From Candidatus Litorirhabdus singularis (GTDB taxonomy: Bacteria > Pseudomonadota > Gammaproteobacteria > Pseudomonadales > Halieaceae), in assembly GCF_026262625.1 (NCBI RefSeq), contig NZ_SHNN01000001.1, positions 248,001 through 312,000 on the forward strand: DNA of 64,000 nucleotides, read 5' to 3'. The position numbers and the translations under genes are program-made. The notes beneath the pieces are model-generated. The model made no database searches. It was not told where the DNA came from and was given only the letters and a program-made list of their open reading frames with translations. Within the stretch, counting starts at the first letter, position 1, and each line of letters begins with the position of its first letter. Shown piece after piece: positions 36,159 through 44,816 of the stretch.

Positions 36159-36587
36159 TTAGCGCACCGTGATTGTAATTTTCTCTGAGATAACCGGCCG
36201 CTCATGAGGAATATGCAAAAAGTTTCCCATCAGTAGCTGCAGCGTGTGTGTTCCGGGATCGAGTTCCAACAGTGTCTCAGTCTGGCCGCCACCATAGTGT
36301 CGCAGTTGATCGCTTGCAGGCATCGACGCATCCATTGGCGGCAAAGTCTCAAGGTCTATCAACAGGTGGTGATGCCCAGTGCCATTGATATTCACTCCGG
36401 CCGGTGCCACGCCCATATTGCTGAGACCAAAACGTACCCGCACCGGGCTGCTAACCACAGCACCATTGGCTGGGCTAATAAAGTAAACACTGGCATCATC
36501 AGGAGCGACCGAGCGCTGCTGCGCAAAAGCACCAGATGATCCTGCAACTGCGAACACCATCAGCAGTAAACAACTTAATAAACGCAT
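36159..36587 (-). CDS. DUF4399-domain exported protein
   Basis: A 142-residue protein with a signal peptide (MRLLSCLLLMVFAVAGSSGAFA) and the DUF4399 core: VYFISPANGAVVSSPVRVRFGL, then GTGHHHLLIDL near residue 72 and HYGGGQTETLLELDPGTHTL. The His-rich GHHH segment is characteristic. Function is unknown; a periplasmic metal- or ligand-binding role is only a guess. ATG at 36587 was chosen because it starts the signal peptide; the longer frame from 36707 has no support. Six bases separate it from pilU. Confidence 0.82.
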   Translation of the reverse strand: MRLLSCLLLMVFAVAGSSGAFAQQRSVAPDDASVYFISPANGAVVSSPVRVRFGLSNMGVAPAGVNINGTGHHHLLIDLETLPPMDASMPASDQLRHYGGGQTETLLELDPGTHTLQLLMGNFLHIPHERPVISEKITITVR

Positions 36588-36855
36588 AGCTTGAACACCG
36601 GATTTGAAGAGCCATAAAGTTAAGCCCACTTTATCAGCTTCTGATGCGGGTTCACATGCCATCTTTTGTGAGCAGCATTGCAAAATCAGGTGTTTAGGGC
36701 GCCACAATCGGTGAAAAACACCGTCAAACAGCTATTTGTTGCAGGCATTCCCGCAACGCTCGACTCTGCCAGAAACAGCAAAGCAGACTCTTTTAAAACC
36801 TGCACGACTTTTGCATACTGTCTTGCTTCCAACAAAATGCTAACAGGACCTACAC
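36588..36855. other. 268-bp divergent gap
   Basis: Between the DUF4399 and phosphotransferase genes. I see no gene or hairpin terminator. CATACT at 36814-36819 with TTTTAA at 36791-36796 (17-bp spacer) is a weak promoter candidate for the phosphotransferase. Confidence 0.4.
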
Positions 36856-37935
36856 GTGAAAGACGAACGCCCAACGCCATTGCTGGAAAACCCTCAGCTC
36901 ACACAACAGAAACTGGCGGCCTGGTTCAGCCAGCGTAAAGGTACCCAGGTTAAGGTTTCAGAATTCCATATTCCTGAGGCCACCGGCATGTCCAACGTGA
37001 CACTGCTGTTTGATATTCATTGGCAGGAGGGCGGTATCACACTAACAGAGCCCTGCGTCGGCCGACTGCAACCGGAAATAGAACGTCCTGTATTTCCAGC
37101 CTATGATCTGAGCCTGCAATACCGCGTCATGAAAACCCTGAACGAGAACACTGACATCCCAGCACCAGATATGCGCGGCCTTGAAATGGATACCTCGATA
37201 CTCGGCGTACCCTTTTACATCATGAAAAAAACCGAGGGACGTATACCCACGGATATGCCTCCTTACAACATGGACGGCTGGATGATGCATGAGACCAGCC
37301 TGCAGCAGCGCGAAAACCTATGGTTTGCAGGCATCGACACCATGGCTCGTTTTCATAAACTGGATCATGAATCGCTGGGCTTCGCCGATATGAATCAGCC
37401 CGAGTTAGGTGACACACCGTTGCAGCAACAGCTCTCCTACTGGGAAAACTACCTGGAATGGGGCATGGAGGGACGGGGTCACCCACTGGCGCAGTCCGCA
37501 CTGCAGTGGCTGCGGGACAATCAGCCCAGCAACGAAATTACCAAGCTGTGCTGGGGAGACTCACGACTCGCCAACCTCATTTTTACCGAGGACTGCTCAG
37601 CGGTAGCCGCTGTACTGGACTGGGAAATGGCGGTACTGGGTAACCCCATGCAGGATCTCGCCTGGTACTGCTATATCGACAGCTCTTTTGCAGATGGCCT
37701 GGGACTCGAGCGACTTGAAGGGCTGCCCAGCTATGCAGCAACGGTTGAGCGCTGGCATTCGGTAACCGGTTATCCCGTTGATGATTACGACTACTATCGG
37801 CTGTTCGCTGCCATGCGCTACGGCCTGATACTGTCACGTATTATGGTGGCACAAGATCAGGAGTCGGAAATTCACAGCAACTTCGCCTGCCAACTGCTGC
37901 AACGCACTCTGCAGGAAGTGGCTGCTATTGGCTGA
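36856..37935 (+). CDS. Phosphotransferase (APH-fold), ACAD10/11 kinase-domain-like
   Basis: A 359-residue protein kinase-like phosphotransferase. The catalytic loop is near residue 233 as LCWGDSRLANLIF (usual H-G-D is W-G-D here) and the metal motif is VLDWEMAVLGNPMQDLAWYCY near residue 254. MKKTEGRIPTD and the FHKLDHESLGF segment match the aminoglycoside-phosphotransferase-like domain fused to acyl-CoA dehydrogenase in ACAD10/11, which phosphorylates 4-hydroxyacyl-CoA. It starts at GTG. An ACAD11-like dehydrogenase is encoded at 14033. Aminoglycoside resistance is unlikely. Confidence 0.83.
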   Translation: MKDERPTPLLENPQLTQQKLAAWFSQRKGTQVKVSEFHIPEATGMSNVTLLFDIHWQEGGITLTEPCVGRLQPEIERPVFPAYDLSLQYRVMKTLNENTDIPAPDMRGLEMDTSILGVPFYIMKKTEGRIPTDMPPYNMDGWMMHETSLQQRENLWFAGIDTMARFHKLDHESLGFADMNQPELGDTPLQQQLSYWENYLEWGMEGRGHPLAQSALQWLRDNQPSNEITKLCWGDSRLANLIFTEDCSAVAAVLDWEMAVLGNPMQDLAWYCYIDSSFADGLGLERLEGLPSYAATVERWHSVTGYPVDDYDYYRLFAAMRYGLILSRIMVAQDQESEIHSNFACQLLQRTLQEVAAIG

Positions 37936-38046
37936 ACAGCGGCGCAACAACGGGCGGCCAAGCTGGACAGGACTGCAGTCTTGTAATCGAACTGACAATA
38001 CCCGTACACTTGCCGACCTCGCCAAACCCGCACCAGGGGACTAGCA

Positions 38047-39642
38047 TTGACAGCAACACTTGAAAGGCGTCTGGCCGAGTTGACCGACGGCGCACAGGTC
38101 TCATCTCTAACCGGCATTCAGCGCGGCCTCGAAAAAGAGAGCCTGCGCATTAACAGCGCCGGCAAATTGGCTCAGACACCGCACCCCGTCGAGCTGGGTG
38201 CAGCGCTGACCCATCCCTACATCACCACGGACTATTCGGAAGCGCTGCTAGAGTTTATTACTCCCGTCAGCACGAGCATCTCCGCTACGCTGGAGACTCT
38301 CGAGACTATTCACCGTTATACCTACGCCCATATTGACGATGAATTACTGTGGGGCGCGAGTATGCCCTGCATCCTGGAAGGCGACGCCAGCATACCGGTC
38401 GCCGACTACGGCACCTCCAACGTCGGCACCATGAAAACGGTATACCGGCTAGGACTTGGGCATCGCTACGGCCGATTGATGCAGACTATAGCCGGCATTC
38501 ACTACAACTTTTCCATGCCCGACGCTTACTGGGCCGACGCTCAGCGCGCCGATGACAACAGTGAACCACTGCAGGACTACATCAGTAATCGCTACTTGGG
38601 ACTGATACGCAACTTTCAACGCCACTCGTGGCTGCTGATCTATCTATTCGGAGCATCACCGGCGGTTTGTAAGAGTTTTCTGCGCGGTAATGCTGAGCAT
38701 AACCTGGAAGCGTTTGATGAACAGGGAAAGAGTATGCACCTGCCCTGGGCCACGTCACTGCGTATGGGCGACCTCGGCTACCAAAGCAACGCTCAGCGCG
38801 ACCTGGAAGTCTGCTACAACAACCTGCACAAATACATCGATGACCTGTGCAATGCCATCACCCGCAATCATCCAGCCTATGAAACAATAGGTGTGGGTAC
38901 CCCTGAAGCCAGAAAGCAACTCAATACTGGTTTGCTACAAATCGAAAACGAGTTCTATTCGTCGATTCGCCCGAAGCGTGTCGCCGCTTCGGGAGAAACC
39001 TCGCTGGGTGCCCTGCGGCGCGGTGGCATAGAGTATATTGAAGTACGCTGTATTGATGTAAACCCCTATTGCAGCGTCGGCATAGACGCTGCCCAAATTC
39101 GTTTTCTGGATATTTTTCTGCTCTACTGCCTACTCGAGGACAGTCCGGCCTGTGAAGCTCCCGAGCGACAACTGCAAGCAGAGAACATTCGTCGGGTGGT
39201 AAATCGCGGCCGTGAACCGGGTCTTTTGCTACAAACCAATGCCGGTGACACCAGCTTGCAAGACTTGGCCAAGCAACTGCTAACGGACATGCAGAGTATT
39301 GCCACAAGCCTGGATCAGGCGCACCAGAGCAGTGACTACAGCGCGACGCTGACAGACCAGCGGGGTAAGGTCGTAGATAGCACCAAGACACCTTCAGCCA
39401 TGTTGCTAGAGGAGATGAAGGAGCGCGAGCTGCCCTTCTTCCGCCTCGCCATGAGTTATAGCGAAAACTGGGCCAAGGCATTTCGGAGTAATCCTCTGGA
39501 GGCCGAGGCAGCTGAAGTTTTTGCTAAGGCAGCGCGAGATTCCCTCGCCCGCCAAACCGAAATCGAAGCCACTGACAGCGTCGACTTCAATACCTACGTG
39601 CAGAATTACTACGAGCAATATAAGACTCTGGCCAAGAGCTGA
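38047..39642 (+). CDS. gshA: Glutamate--cysteine ligase
   Basis: First enzyme of glutathione synthesis, joining glutamate and cysteine with ATP. The 531-residue length and motifs GIQRGLEKESLRIN (residues 23-36), DYSEALLEFITP near residue 63, GIHYNFSMPDAYW near residue 146 and IEYIEVRCIDVNPY near 331 are those of the proteobacterial GshA family. The start is TTG at 38047 with AGGGGA nine bases upstream. acpH follows after 11 bp. Confidence 0.95.
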   Translation: MTATLERRLAELTDGAQVSSLTGIQRGLEKESLRINSAGKLAQTPHPVELGAALTHPYITTDYSEALLEFITPVSTSISATLETLETIHRYTYAHIDDELLWGASMPCILEGDASIPVADYGTSNVGTMKTVYRLGLGHRYGRLMQTIAGIHYNFSMPDAYWADAQRADDNSEPLQDYISNRYLGLIRNFQRHSWLLIYLFGASPAVCKSFLRGNAEHNLEAFDEQGKSMHLPWATSLRMGDLGYQSNAQRDLEVCYNNLHKYIDDLCNAITRNHPAYETIGVGTPEARKQLNTGLLQIENEFYSSIRPKRVAASGETSLGALRRGGIEYIEVRCIDVNPYCSVGIDAAQIRFLDIFLLYCLLEDSPACEAPERQLQAENIRRVVNRGREPGLLLQTNAGDTSLQDLAKQLLTDMQSIATSLDQAHQSSDYSATLTDQRGKVVDSTKTPSAMLLEEMKERELPFFRLAMSYSENWAKAFRSNPLEAEAAEVFAKAARDSLARQTEIEATDSVDFNTYVQNYYEQYKTLAKS

Positions 39643-39653
39643 GCCGAAGGCCT

Positions 39654-40232
39654 ATGAATTACCTCGCCCATTTTCATCTCGCCTGGCCAGATGAACAACT
39701 GGTACTGGGTGGTCTGGAAGGCGATTTTTATCGGGGCCTGCTGCGCGGCGATTTACCGGAGCGTCTGGAAGCGGGCATCGCGCTGCACCGAGCCATTGAT
39801 GCTTACACTGATTCCCACCATGCTGTAGCAGAATTGAGACGGCAGTTCCCCAGCTCACTGCGACGCTTCGCCGGCATTCTCATTGATCTGAGCTTTGACC
39901 ACAGTCTCAGCCAGCATTGGGCACGCTACAGTGCACTGCCGCTGCAGGAGTTTAACCAACAGGTAGTGCAAATACTGGCTAGCAATCTCGCCCTGCTCTC
40001 TACAGATGCTGCCGCCATGGCACAACGAATCGAACAATATGACATTCTGTCACTCTACCAGCACTGGGAGACGGTACCACGCAGTGCTGCCCGCATTGGC
40101 GAACGCTTTGCGCGCGAAAACCCGTTTCTGGAAATTGATGACATTCTGCGCGAACTGCAGCCCGCCATTGACCGGACATTCCTGGCCTTTTATCCCGATT
40201 TAGTAGAGTTTAGCCGTCAGCAAAGACTCTGA
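39654..40232 (+). CDS. acpH: Acyl carrier protein phosphodiesterase
   Basis: A 192-residue AcpH-type HD-related hydrolase that removes 4'-phosphopantetheine from acyl carrier protein. The signature MNYLAHFHLAWPDEQLVLG and the metal residues in ALHRAIDAYTDSH near residue 45 and ILIDLSFDHSL near residue 83 are seen. GAAGG precedes the ATG. Its place right after gshA suggests cotranscription. Confidence 0.88.
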   Translation: MNYLAHFHLAWPDEQLVLGGLEGDFYRGLLRGDLPERLEAGIALHRAIDAYTDSHHAVAELRRQFPSSLRRFAGILIDLSFDHSLSQHWARYSALPLQEFNQQVVQILASNLALLSTDAAAMAQRIEQYDILSLYQHWETVPRSAARIGERFARENPFLEIDDILRELQPAIDRTFLAFYPDLVEFSRQQRL

Positions 40233-40268
40233 TACCATCGGCAGACGAATTCTTTCCAGTGAGGCAAT

Positions 40269-40745
40269 ATGCAAGAATCTTTCACGGACAATAAGGCGCG
40301 CTGGGGCGCAGTCGAGGTGTTGCTACAAAAGTGGCTGCGTGAGCGCCGCGAGATTCTGGTCAATTATGCGTTACTCGCTGCACGCTTCAGCGAAAATACC
40401 GCGGCCCAAGAGGAACAGCAGGACACCCTGCGTGAGCTCTGCCAATTGCTGGTGGATTATGTTTCGGTCGGACACTTCGAGGTGTTTCACGAACTGTTGT
40501 GTGAAGCTGAGGCATTCGCGGACGGCAGCAATAAGCTCGCCAGCGACATCATTCCCAGCATTGGTGACACCACTGAGGTGATTCTCGGATTTGAAGAGAA
40601 GTATGCCCTTATGGAGCCCAGTCGCGGCGGTTACACCGAGGATTTATCGCTACTGGGAGAAATACTGGAGCGCAGGTTTGAGTTGGAAGACCGCCTGATT
40701 GTCGGCCTTCACCAAACCCATGCCCGCGCTGCAAGCAACAGCTAA
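40269..40745 (+). CDS. rsd: Regulator of sigma D, Rsd/AlgQ
   Basis: A 158-residue helical protein of the Rsd/AlgQ family, which binds the housekeeping sigma factor and lowers its access to core RNA polymerase. RWGAVEVLLQKWLRERREIL near residue 11, LCQLLVDYVSVGHFEVFHEL near residue 57 and the LGEILERRFELEDRLI segment near residue 130 match the family. In Pseudomonas its homologue AlgQ acts on alginate genes, and algZ/algR are in this window. GTGAGG precedes the ATG. It is convergent with the FKBP gene. Confidence 0.9.
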   Translation: MQESFTDNKARWGAVEVLLQKWLRERREILVNYALLAARFSENTAAQEEQQDTLRELCQLLVDYVSVGHFEVFHELLCEAEAFADGSNKLASDIIPSIGDTTEVILGFEEKYALMEPSRGGYTEDLSLLGEILERRFELEDRLIVGLHQTHARAASNS

Positions 40746-40749
40746 TGAC

Positions 40750-41478
40750 TTACTCTGCTGCGGGTGCTTCAATACCGATCAGCTCGACATCAAAAATGAG
40801 TGTCGAGTTAGGACCAATAGGCCCGCCACCGGATACGCCATAGGCAAGCTCAGCCGGGATAAATAGCTGCCACTTGCTGCCTACAGACATCAGTTGCAAG
40901 GCTTCGGTCCAGCCAGGTATGACCTGAGTGACGCCAAACTTGACGGTCTGGTTACGAGAATAAGAGCTATCAAACTCGGTACCATCGAGCAGTGTCCCGC
41001 GGTAGTGCACTTCTACTGTATCGGCTGCACTGGGGCTTACACCATCACCGGCCTGCAGCTCGCGATATTGCAAGCCACTATCCAGTACTACCACACCTTC
41101 AGCCTGAGCATTGTCAGCCAAAAATGCCATGCCTTGTTCTGCATTGACCATCGCAACTTGCTGCATTTCGATTTCACGCTGCTGATTACTGGACTCCTGA
41201 TAAGTTTGCAGCTCAGTCATCATTTCTTCCTGGGTCATCAGGCCTGGTGAGCCGTTCAACGCGTCCTTGACGCCGGCTACGAAAGCGGGCACATCCACAG
41301 GAACGCCGTCACTCTTAAAGCGCTGTCCCAGGTTAAAGGCCAGACCGTAGCTCAAACGCTGCTCGACGGTCTCAAGTACCACCGGCTGCTCAACAACCTC
41401 TGCTTCCTGAGCCGGTTGGTTACAGGCAGTCAAAAGTAATGCTGCGACCGCTAGCATCGCGTAATTCAGTTTCTTCAT
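40750..41478 (-). CDS. FKBP-type peptidyl-prolyl isomerase, lipoprotein
   Basis: A 242-residue isomerase helping proteins fold in the periplasm. A lipoprotein signal (MKKLNYAMLAVAALLLTAC) is followed by an N-terminal helical dimerisation region (residues 38-125, RLSYGLAFNLGQRF) and an FKBP domain (VEVHYRGTLLDGTEFDSSY near residue 165; FIPAELAYGVSGGGPIGPNSTLIF near residues 208-231 as two parts). The layout is that of FkpA/FklB/Mip proteins. ATG at 41478 starts the signal; the longer frame from 41562 was rejected. Confidence 0.93.
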   Translation of the reverse strand: MKKLNYAMLAVAALLLTACNQPAQEAEVVEQPVVLETVEQRLSYGLAFNLGQRFKSDGVPVDVPAFVAGVKDALNGSPGLMTQEEMMTELQTYQESSNQQREIEMQQVAMVNAEQGMAFLADNAQAEGVVVLDSGLQYRELQAGDGVSPSAADTVEVHYRGTLLDGTEFDSSYSRNQTVKFGVTQVIPGWTEALQLMSVGSKWQLFIPAELAYGVSGGGPIGPNSTLIFDVELIGIEAPAAE

Positions 41479-41509
41479 AGTTAGTTCCAGATTAGTCAAT
41501 GGGATTAGG

Positions 41510-42034
41510 CTAGAGCTCGGCACCCATGCGGCGGCGATGCGCTTCCTCCAGCTGTTGCTCAAGCGCCTCGCGCGAAACAGCGCCGGGTACGTTTTGCAAG
41601 GGCACTATCTTACTATCCATAGGCGTCTGAGCACCAGACCCGTTGTCGCTACTGGCGGGCTGTATGCGGTTGGATATAACGGGCAGCGCGCGCGGCGCCA
41701 CTTGGTCGTCATCGGCTGGTGCCTGATCGGAAAAATGCCAGACCCCTTGCTGATCCTGCCACCGGTAATACGGGTCCGAGTCGGCTTCCAAGCCAGGCAA
41801 TGTTTGCCCTGCTGACACGACTCCATCTGGCTCATCCCGGAATATCTCGATATCAGGGATTTCTAAACCTGCCAAACCCAAGCTTTCCAAGGTCGGCAGG
41901 CGCCAGCCTTTGGGATCCAACCAGTCCGAGGGCTGCATCACCGGCGTGCCATCGGGCCCAGGCACTACCATCGGTAATACTAATAACAGCATTACCAATA
42001 CCAGCATCAAACGGGTGAACAGCTTCAGTCGCAC
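41510..42034 (-). CDS. DUF4124-domain membrane-anchored protein
   Basis: A 174-residue protein with an N-terminal hydrophobic segment (residues 8-24, RLMLVLVMLLLVLPMVV), then a proline-rich region and DUF4124 core SDPYYRWQDQQGVWHFSDQAP near residues 88-108. The C-terminus is helical (SREALEQQLEEAHRRR). DUF4124 domains are found in envelope proteins; function unknown. The start is GTG at 42034, overlapping the end of the TIGR02444 gene by 10 bases; a downstream ATG at 42010 is an alternative. Confidence 0.72.
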   Translation of the reverse strand: MRLKLFTRLMLVLVMLLLVLPMVVPGPDGTPVMQPSDWLDPKGWRLPTLESLGLAGLEIPDIEIFRDEPDGVVSAGQTLPGLEADSDPYYRWQDQQGVWHFSDQAPADDDQVAPRALPVISNRIQPASSDNGSGAQTPMDSKIVPLQNVPGAVSREALEQQLEEAHRRRMGAEL

Positions 42035-42519
42035 TCCAAACTAGCTCCAATATTCTCCTGCAGAACCTGCAGCATCTTCCACAAAGATTGCTCGGTAGCT
42101 GAATCAAGTGCAGCATAGCGGCAGTAGGCTCTAGCATTCGCCGCACTATGATCTTGCGACGAAACAGGCTCGCCGATCGAGCTAGCTTTGAATATAAGTG
42201 TTTGCTGAAACCGTTCGGCCTCCAGCTCCGCCGTCAGCAGGTTCTCTCGCAGAGCGGCTTGATCAGGTTCTTTAGGCAAACCCTGACGCACCATGCGTAA
42301 TGGCAGTATCACTTGTTGACGCCATGGCTCGACCAAAGTCTGCAGCTGTTCCAGGTCAGCCAAATCTATTGGCACTCCCTGCGCTGACCGCCAGCCTACC
42401 CAGAGCACCATATTGACGTCACAGTCGTGTTGCTCCTGAAGTTGCAGGCAAAACGATGCAACATCAGCCACTGTCCAGGCCAACTGGCTAAAACGCCAAA
42501 ATGGATTAGTCTCCTGCAT
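42025..42519 (-). CDS. TIGR02444-family protein
   Basis: A 164-residue protein with the family opening NPFWRFSQLAWTVADVASFC and the middle stretch VNMVLWVGWRSAQGVP, plus a basic segment WRQQVILPLRMVRQGLP. Function is unknown; members occur beside YheS-type ABC-F genes in pseudomonads. Two starts are possible, ATG at 42519 (chosen) or 42540. A perfect TATAAT on the minus strand (42542-42547) would start transcription downstream of the 42540 start, which favours 42519. Both start sites lie on CATG tetramers shared with start codons of the divergent ABC-F frame. Confidence 0.8.
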   Translation of the reverse strand: MQETNPFWRFSQLAWTVADVASFCLQLQEQHDCDVNMVLWVGWRSAQGVPIDLADLEQLQTLVEPWRQQVILPLRMVRQGLPKEPDQAALRENLLTAELEAERFQQTLIFKASSIGEPVSSQDHSAANARAYCRYAALDSATEQSLWKMLQVLQENIGASLECD

Positions 42520-42538
42520 GTGGGTAAGATTCGCGTCC

Positions 42539-44452
42539 ATGATTATATTGCGTAATATTAGTTTAAGACGCGGCAGCAAAACACTGCTAAATAACGTCGA
42601 ATTAACTATCCAGCCCGGCCAACGCATTGCGCTTACCGGCGCCAACGGCTGCGGAAAATCCAGTCTATTCGCGCTACTGCAAGGTGAACTGGGCGCGGAC
42701 ACCGGTGCTATTGAAGGGCTGGACTCAATGCGCATGGCGAGTATGGCCCAGGAAGTCAGCGCCACCAGCGAAAACGCCCGCGACTATCTGATTGGCGGCA
42801 ATACCGAAGTATTTGCGCTACGCCAGCAATTGCAGGCAGCTGAACAGGCGGAGGATTTTGCCCGGGTCGGGCAGATTCACAACGAGCTGGAAGCCTGCGA
42901 TGGTTATGACGTAGAGCGTCAGGCCGATCTGTTGCTGGCGGGCCTGGGTTTTGCAACCGACGACAGCGCGCGATCGGTGAAAGATTTTTCCGGCGGCTGG
43001 CGCATTCGTCTTAACCTGGGTAGAGCGCTGATGTGCCCGTCAGACATCTTGCTACTGGACGAACCCACCAACCACCTCGACCTCGATGCCACCGTCTGGC
43101 TACAGCAGTGGCTGGTAGCCTACCGCGGCACTCTGATCATGGTCTCGCACGACCGCGACTTTATCGACGCCACCTGTCAGCAGATTGTGCATATGGAGCA
43201 GCAGGGACTGCAGCTCTATAAAGGTAATTATTCAGCGTTTGAGCGACAACGGGCGGAACGGCTGGCCAATCAACAGGCTACCTATGCTCGTCAGCAACAA
43301 CGCGTCTCTGAAATCGACGACTTTGTCCGCCGCTTCCGCTACAAAGCCACCAAAGCCAAACAGGCGCAGAGTCGGCTCAAAGAGCTGGAGCGCATGCAGC
43401 TGATTGCTCCTGCCCATATCGACTCACCCTTTAGATTCCGTTTTCCAGAGGCCGCGCGCGCCAGCGACCCCATGTTGAAACTGGACAAAGCCAGGCTGGG
43501 TCACGGCGACACAGTGGTGCTTAGCCAGGTCGATCTGGTGCTACGACCCGGTAGCCGTATCGGCTTGTTGGGCCGCAACGGCGCTGGCAAATCGACTTTG
43601 CTCAAGTCACTAACAGGGGTTTTGCCGCTACTGGCCGGAGAGCGTTTCACCGGTCCCCACTGCAGTATTGGCTATTTCGACCAGCAACAATTGGAAGCTC
43701 TTGACCTGCAAGCCAGCGCGGCGCTGCACTTACAGCGGGCACGCCCGCAGGCGCGGGAACAGGAAGTACTAGACTTTATTGGCGGCTTCGATTTTCGTGG
43801 TGACAACGCCACCAAACCTATTGCGCCTTTTTCAGGCGGTGAAAAGGCCAGGCTAGCGCTGGCATTAATTGTGTGGCAACAGCCTAACTTACTCATACTC
43901 GATGAACCCACCAACCACCTCGATATGGAAATGCGTCATGCCCTGACCATGGCGCTGCAGGAGTACACCGGCGCCGTAGTGCTGGTCACACACGATCGTC
44001 ATCTGCTGCGTAATACCGTAGAGGAGCTACTGCTGGTGCACGACGGCGGCGTGGATGTATACGAGGATGACGTAGCCGCTTACGAAAAGTGGATCCTGCA
44101 GCAGAACCCGGATGCCCGACCCCAGCAACGTGAAATGCACGCCGCGCCGGTGACTGAAACCGCCGCCACCAGGAAGCAACAGCGCAAGGAATCCGCGGAG
44201 CAGAGGGAGAAACTCAAACCGCTGCGTAGCGCTATAGCGCGCGCGGAAACACAGATGGACAAAGCCTCGACGGCGCTGGCGGCAATCGAAGCACGTCTGT
44301 CGGAACCCAGCCTTTATGAAGAGTCGAACAAGGCGGAGCTGGCTGACCTGGTCTGGGAGCAGGGTAAACTGCGCAACGAGGCGGAACAGCTAGAGGAGAG
44401 CTGGTTAGAGTTTCACCAGGAGTTGGAAGACCTGGAGCAAAGTACGGTCTAG
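42539..44452 (+). CDS. yheS: ABC-F family ATPase, YheS-like
   Basis: A 637-residue protein with two ABC ATPase domains and no membrane segment. Domain 1: Walker A LTGANGCGKSSLF near residue 35, signature DFSGGWRIRLNLGRAL near residue 149 and Walker B LLLDEPTNHLDLD. Domain 2: LLGRNGAGKSTLLKS near residue 345, SGGEKARLALALIVW and LILDEPTNHLDMEMRH. The inter-domain linker carries FRYKATKAKQAQSRLKELERM. These ribosome-associated ABC-F proteins modulate translation; the order and RRG start match YheS. ATG at 42539 fits YheS better than the ATG at 42518. Confidence 0.9.
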   Translation: MIILRNISLRRGSKTLLNNVELTIQPGQRIALTGANGCGKSSLFALLQGELGADTGAIEGLDSMRMASMAQEVSATSENARDYLIGGNTEVFALRQQLQAAEQAEDFARVGQIHNELEACDGYDVERQADLLLAGLGFATDDSARSVKDFSGGWRIRLNLGRALMCPSDILLLDEPTNHLDLDATVWLQQWLVAYRGTLIMVSHDRDFIDATCQQIVHMEQQGLQLYKGNYSAFERQRAERLANQQATYARQQQRVSEIDDFVRRFRYKATKAKQAQSRLKELERMQLIAPAHIDSPFRFRFPEAARASDPMLKLDKARLGHGDTVVLSQVDLVLRPGSRIGLLGRNGAGKSTLLKSLTGVLPLLAGERFTGPHCSIGYFDQQQLEALDLQASAALHLQRARPQAREQEVLDFIGGFDFRGDNATKPIAPFSGGEKARLALALIVWQQPNLLILDEPTNHLDMEMRHALTMALQEYTGAVVLVTHDRHLLRNTVEELLLVHDGGVDVYEDDVAAYEKWILQQNPDARPQQREMHAAPVTETAATRKQQRKESAEQREKLKPLRSAIARAETQMDKASTALAAIEARLSEPSLYEESNKAELADLVWEQGKLRNEAEQLEESWLEFHQELEDLEQSTV

Positions 44453-44485
44453 ACGCTAGTTAAGCTGCGCTGCCTGGAGATTTCC

Positions 44486-44806
44486 TCACTCTGAAATTCC
44501 ACCGAGCACATGAATACTGGCACTGCAGTCATCGCCAGCTGCTGCCATATCCAGCTTTTGCTGCCGTGTTAATTGCTTGATCTCTGCCTCTCGACGCTGG
44601 GCGGCACTGCGGTCGCTACAGGGCTGTTGCCAAACCAACACCGATGGGCGCCGACCACGCGTGTAGCGGGCACCGCCGACCAACTCTCCGTTGTGCTGCC
44701 GAAGCCGGCGCAAGGGGTCGGTCGCTACACCCGTATAGAAACTACCGTCAGCGCAGCGCAACAGATAAACCCACCAGCCACCAGCACTGTCTGCCGAAGC
44801 CGTCAT
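44486..44806 (-). CDS. GIY-YIG nuclease-like protein
   Basis: A 106-residue single GIY-YIG domain. The motif is [21 protein letters not shown] (residues 11-30), with the VYLL/FYTG pair replacing the two halves of GIY-YIG, and the catalytic-type Arg in [19 protein letters not shown] and [10 protein letters not shown] are seen as in YhbQ-like proteins. The biological role is unknown. It lies 10 bp downstream of the flavoprotein gene end on the same strand. Confidence 0.85.
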   Translation of the reverse strand: MTASADSAGGWWVYLLRCADGSFYTGVATDPLRRLRQHNGELVGGARYTRGRRPSVLVWQQPCSDRSAAQRREAEIKQLTRQQKLDMAAAGDDCSASIHVLGGISE

Positions 44807-44816
44807 TGAGCAGGCC

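Noticed and set aside
36856-37935. Aminoglycoside resistance gene
   Set aside because: The fold is APH-like, but the sequence fits the ACAD10/11 kinase branch and the catalytic His is replaced in the loop.
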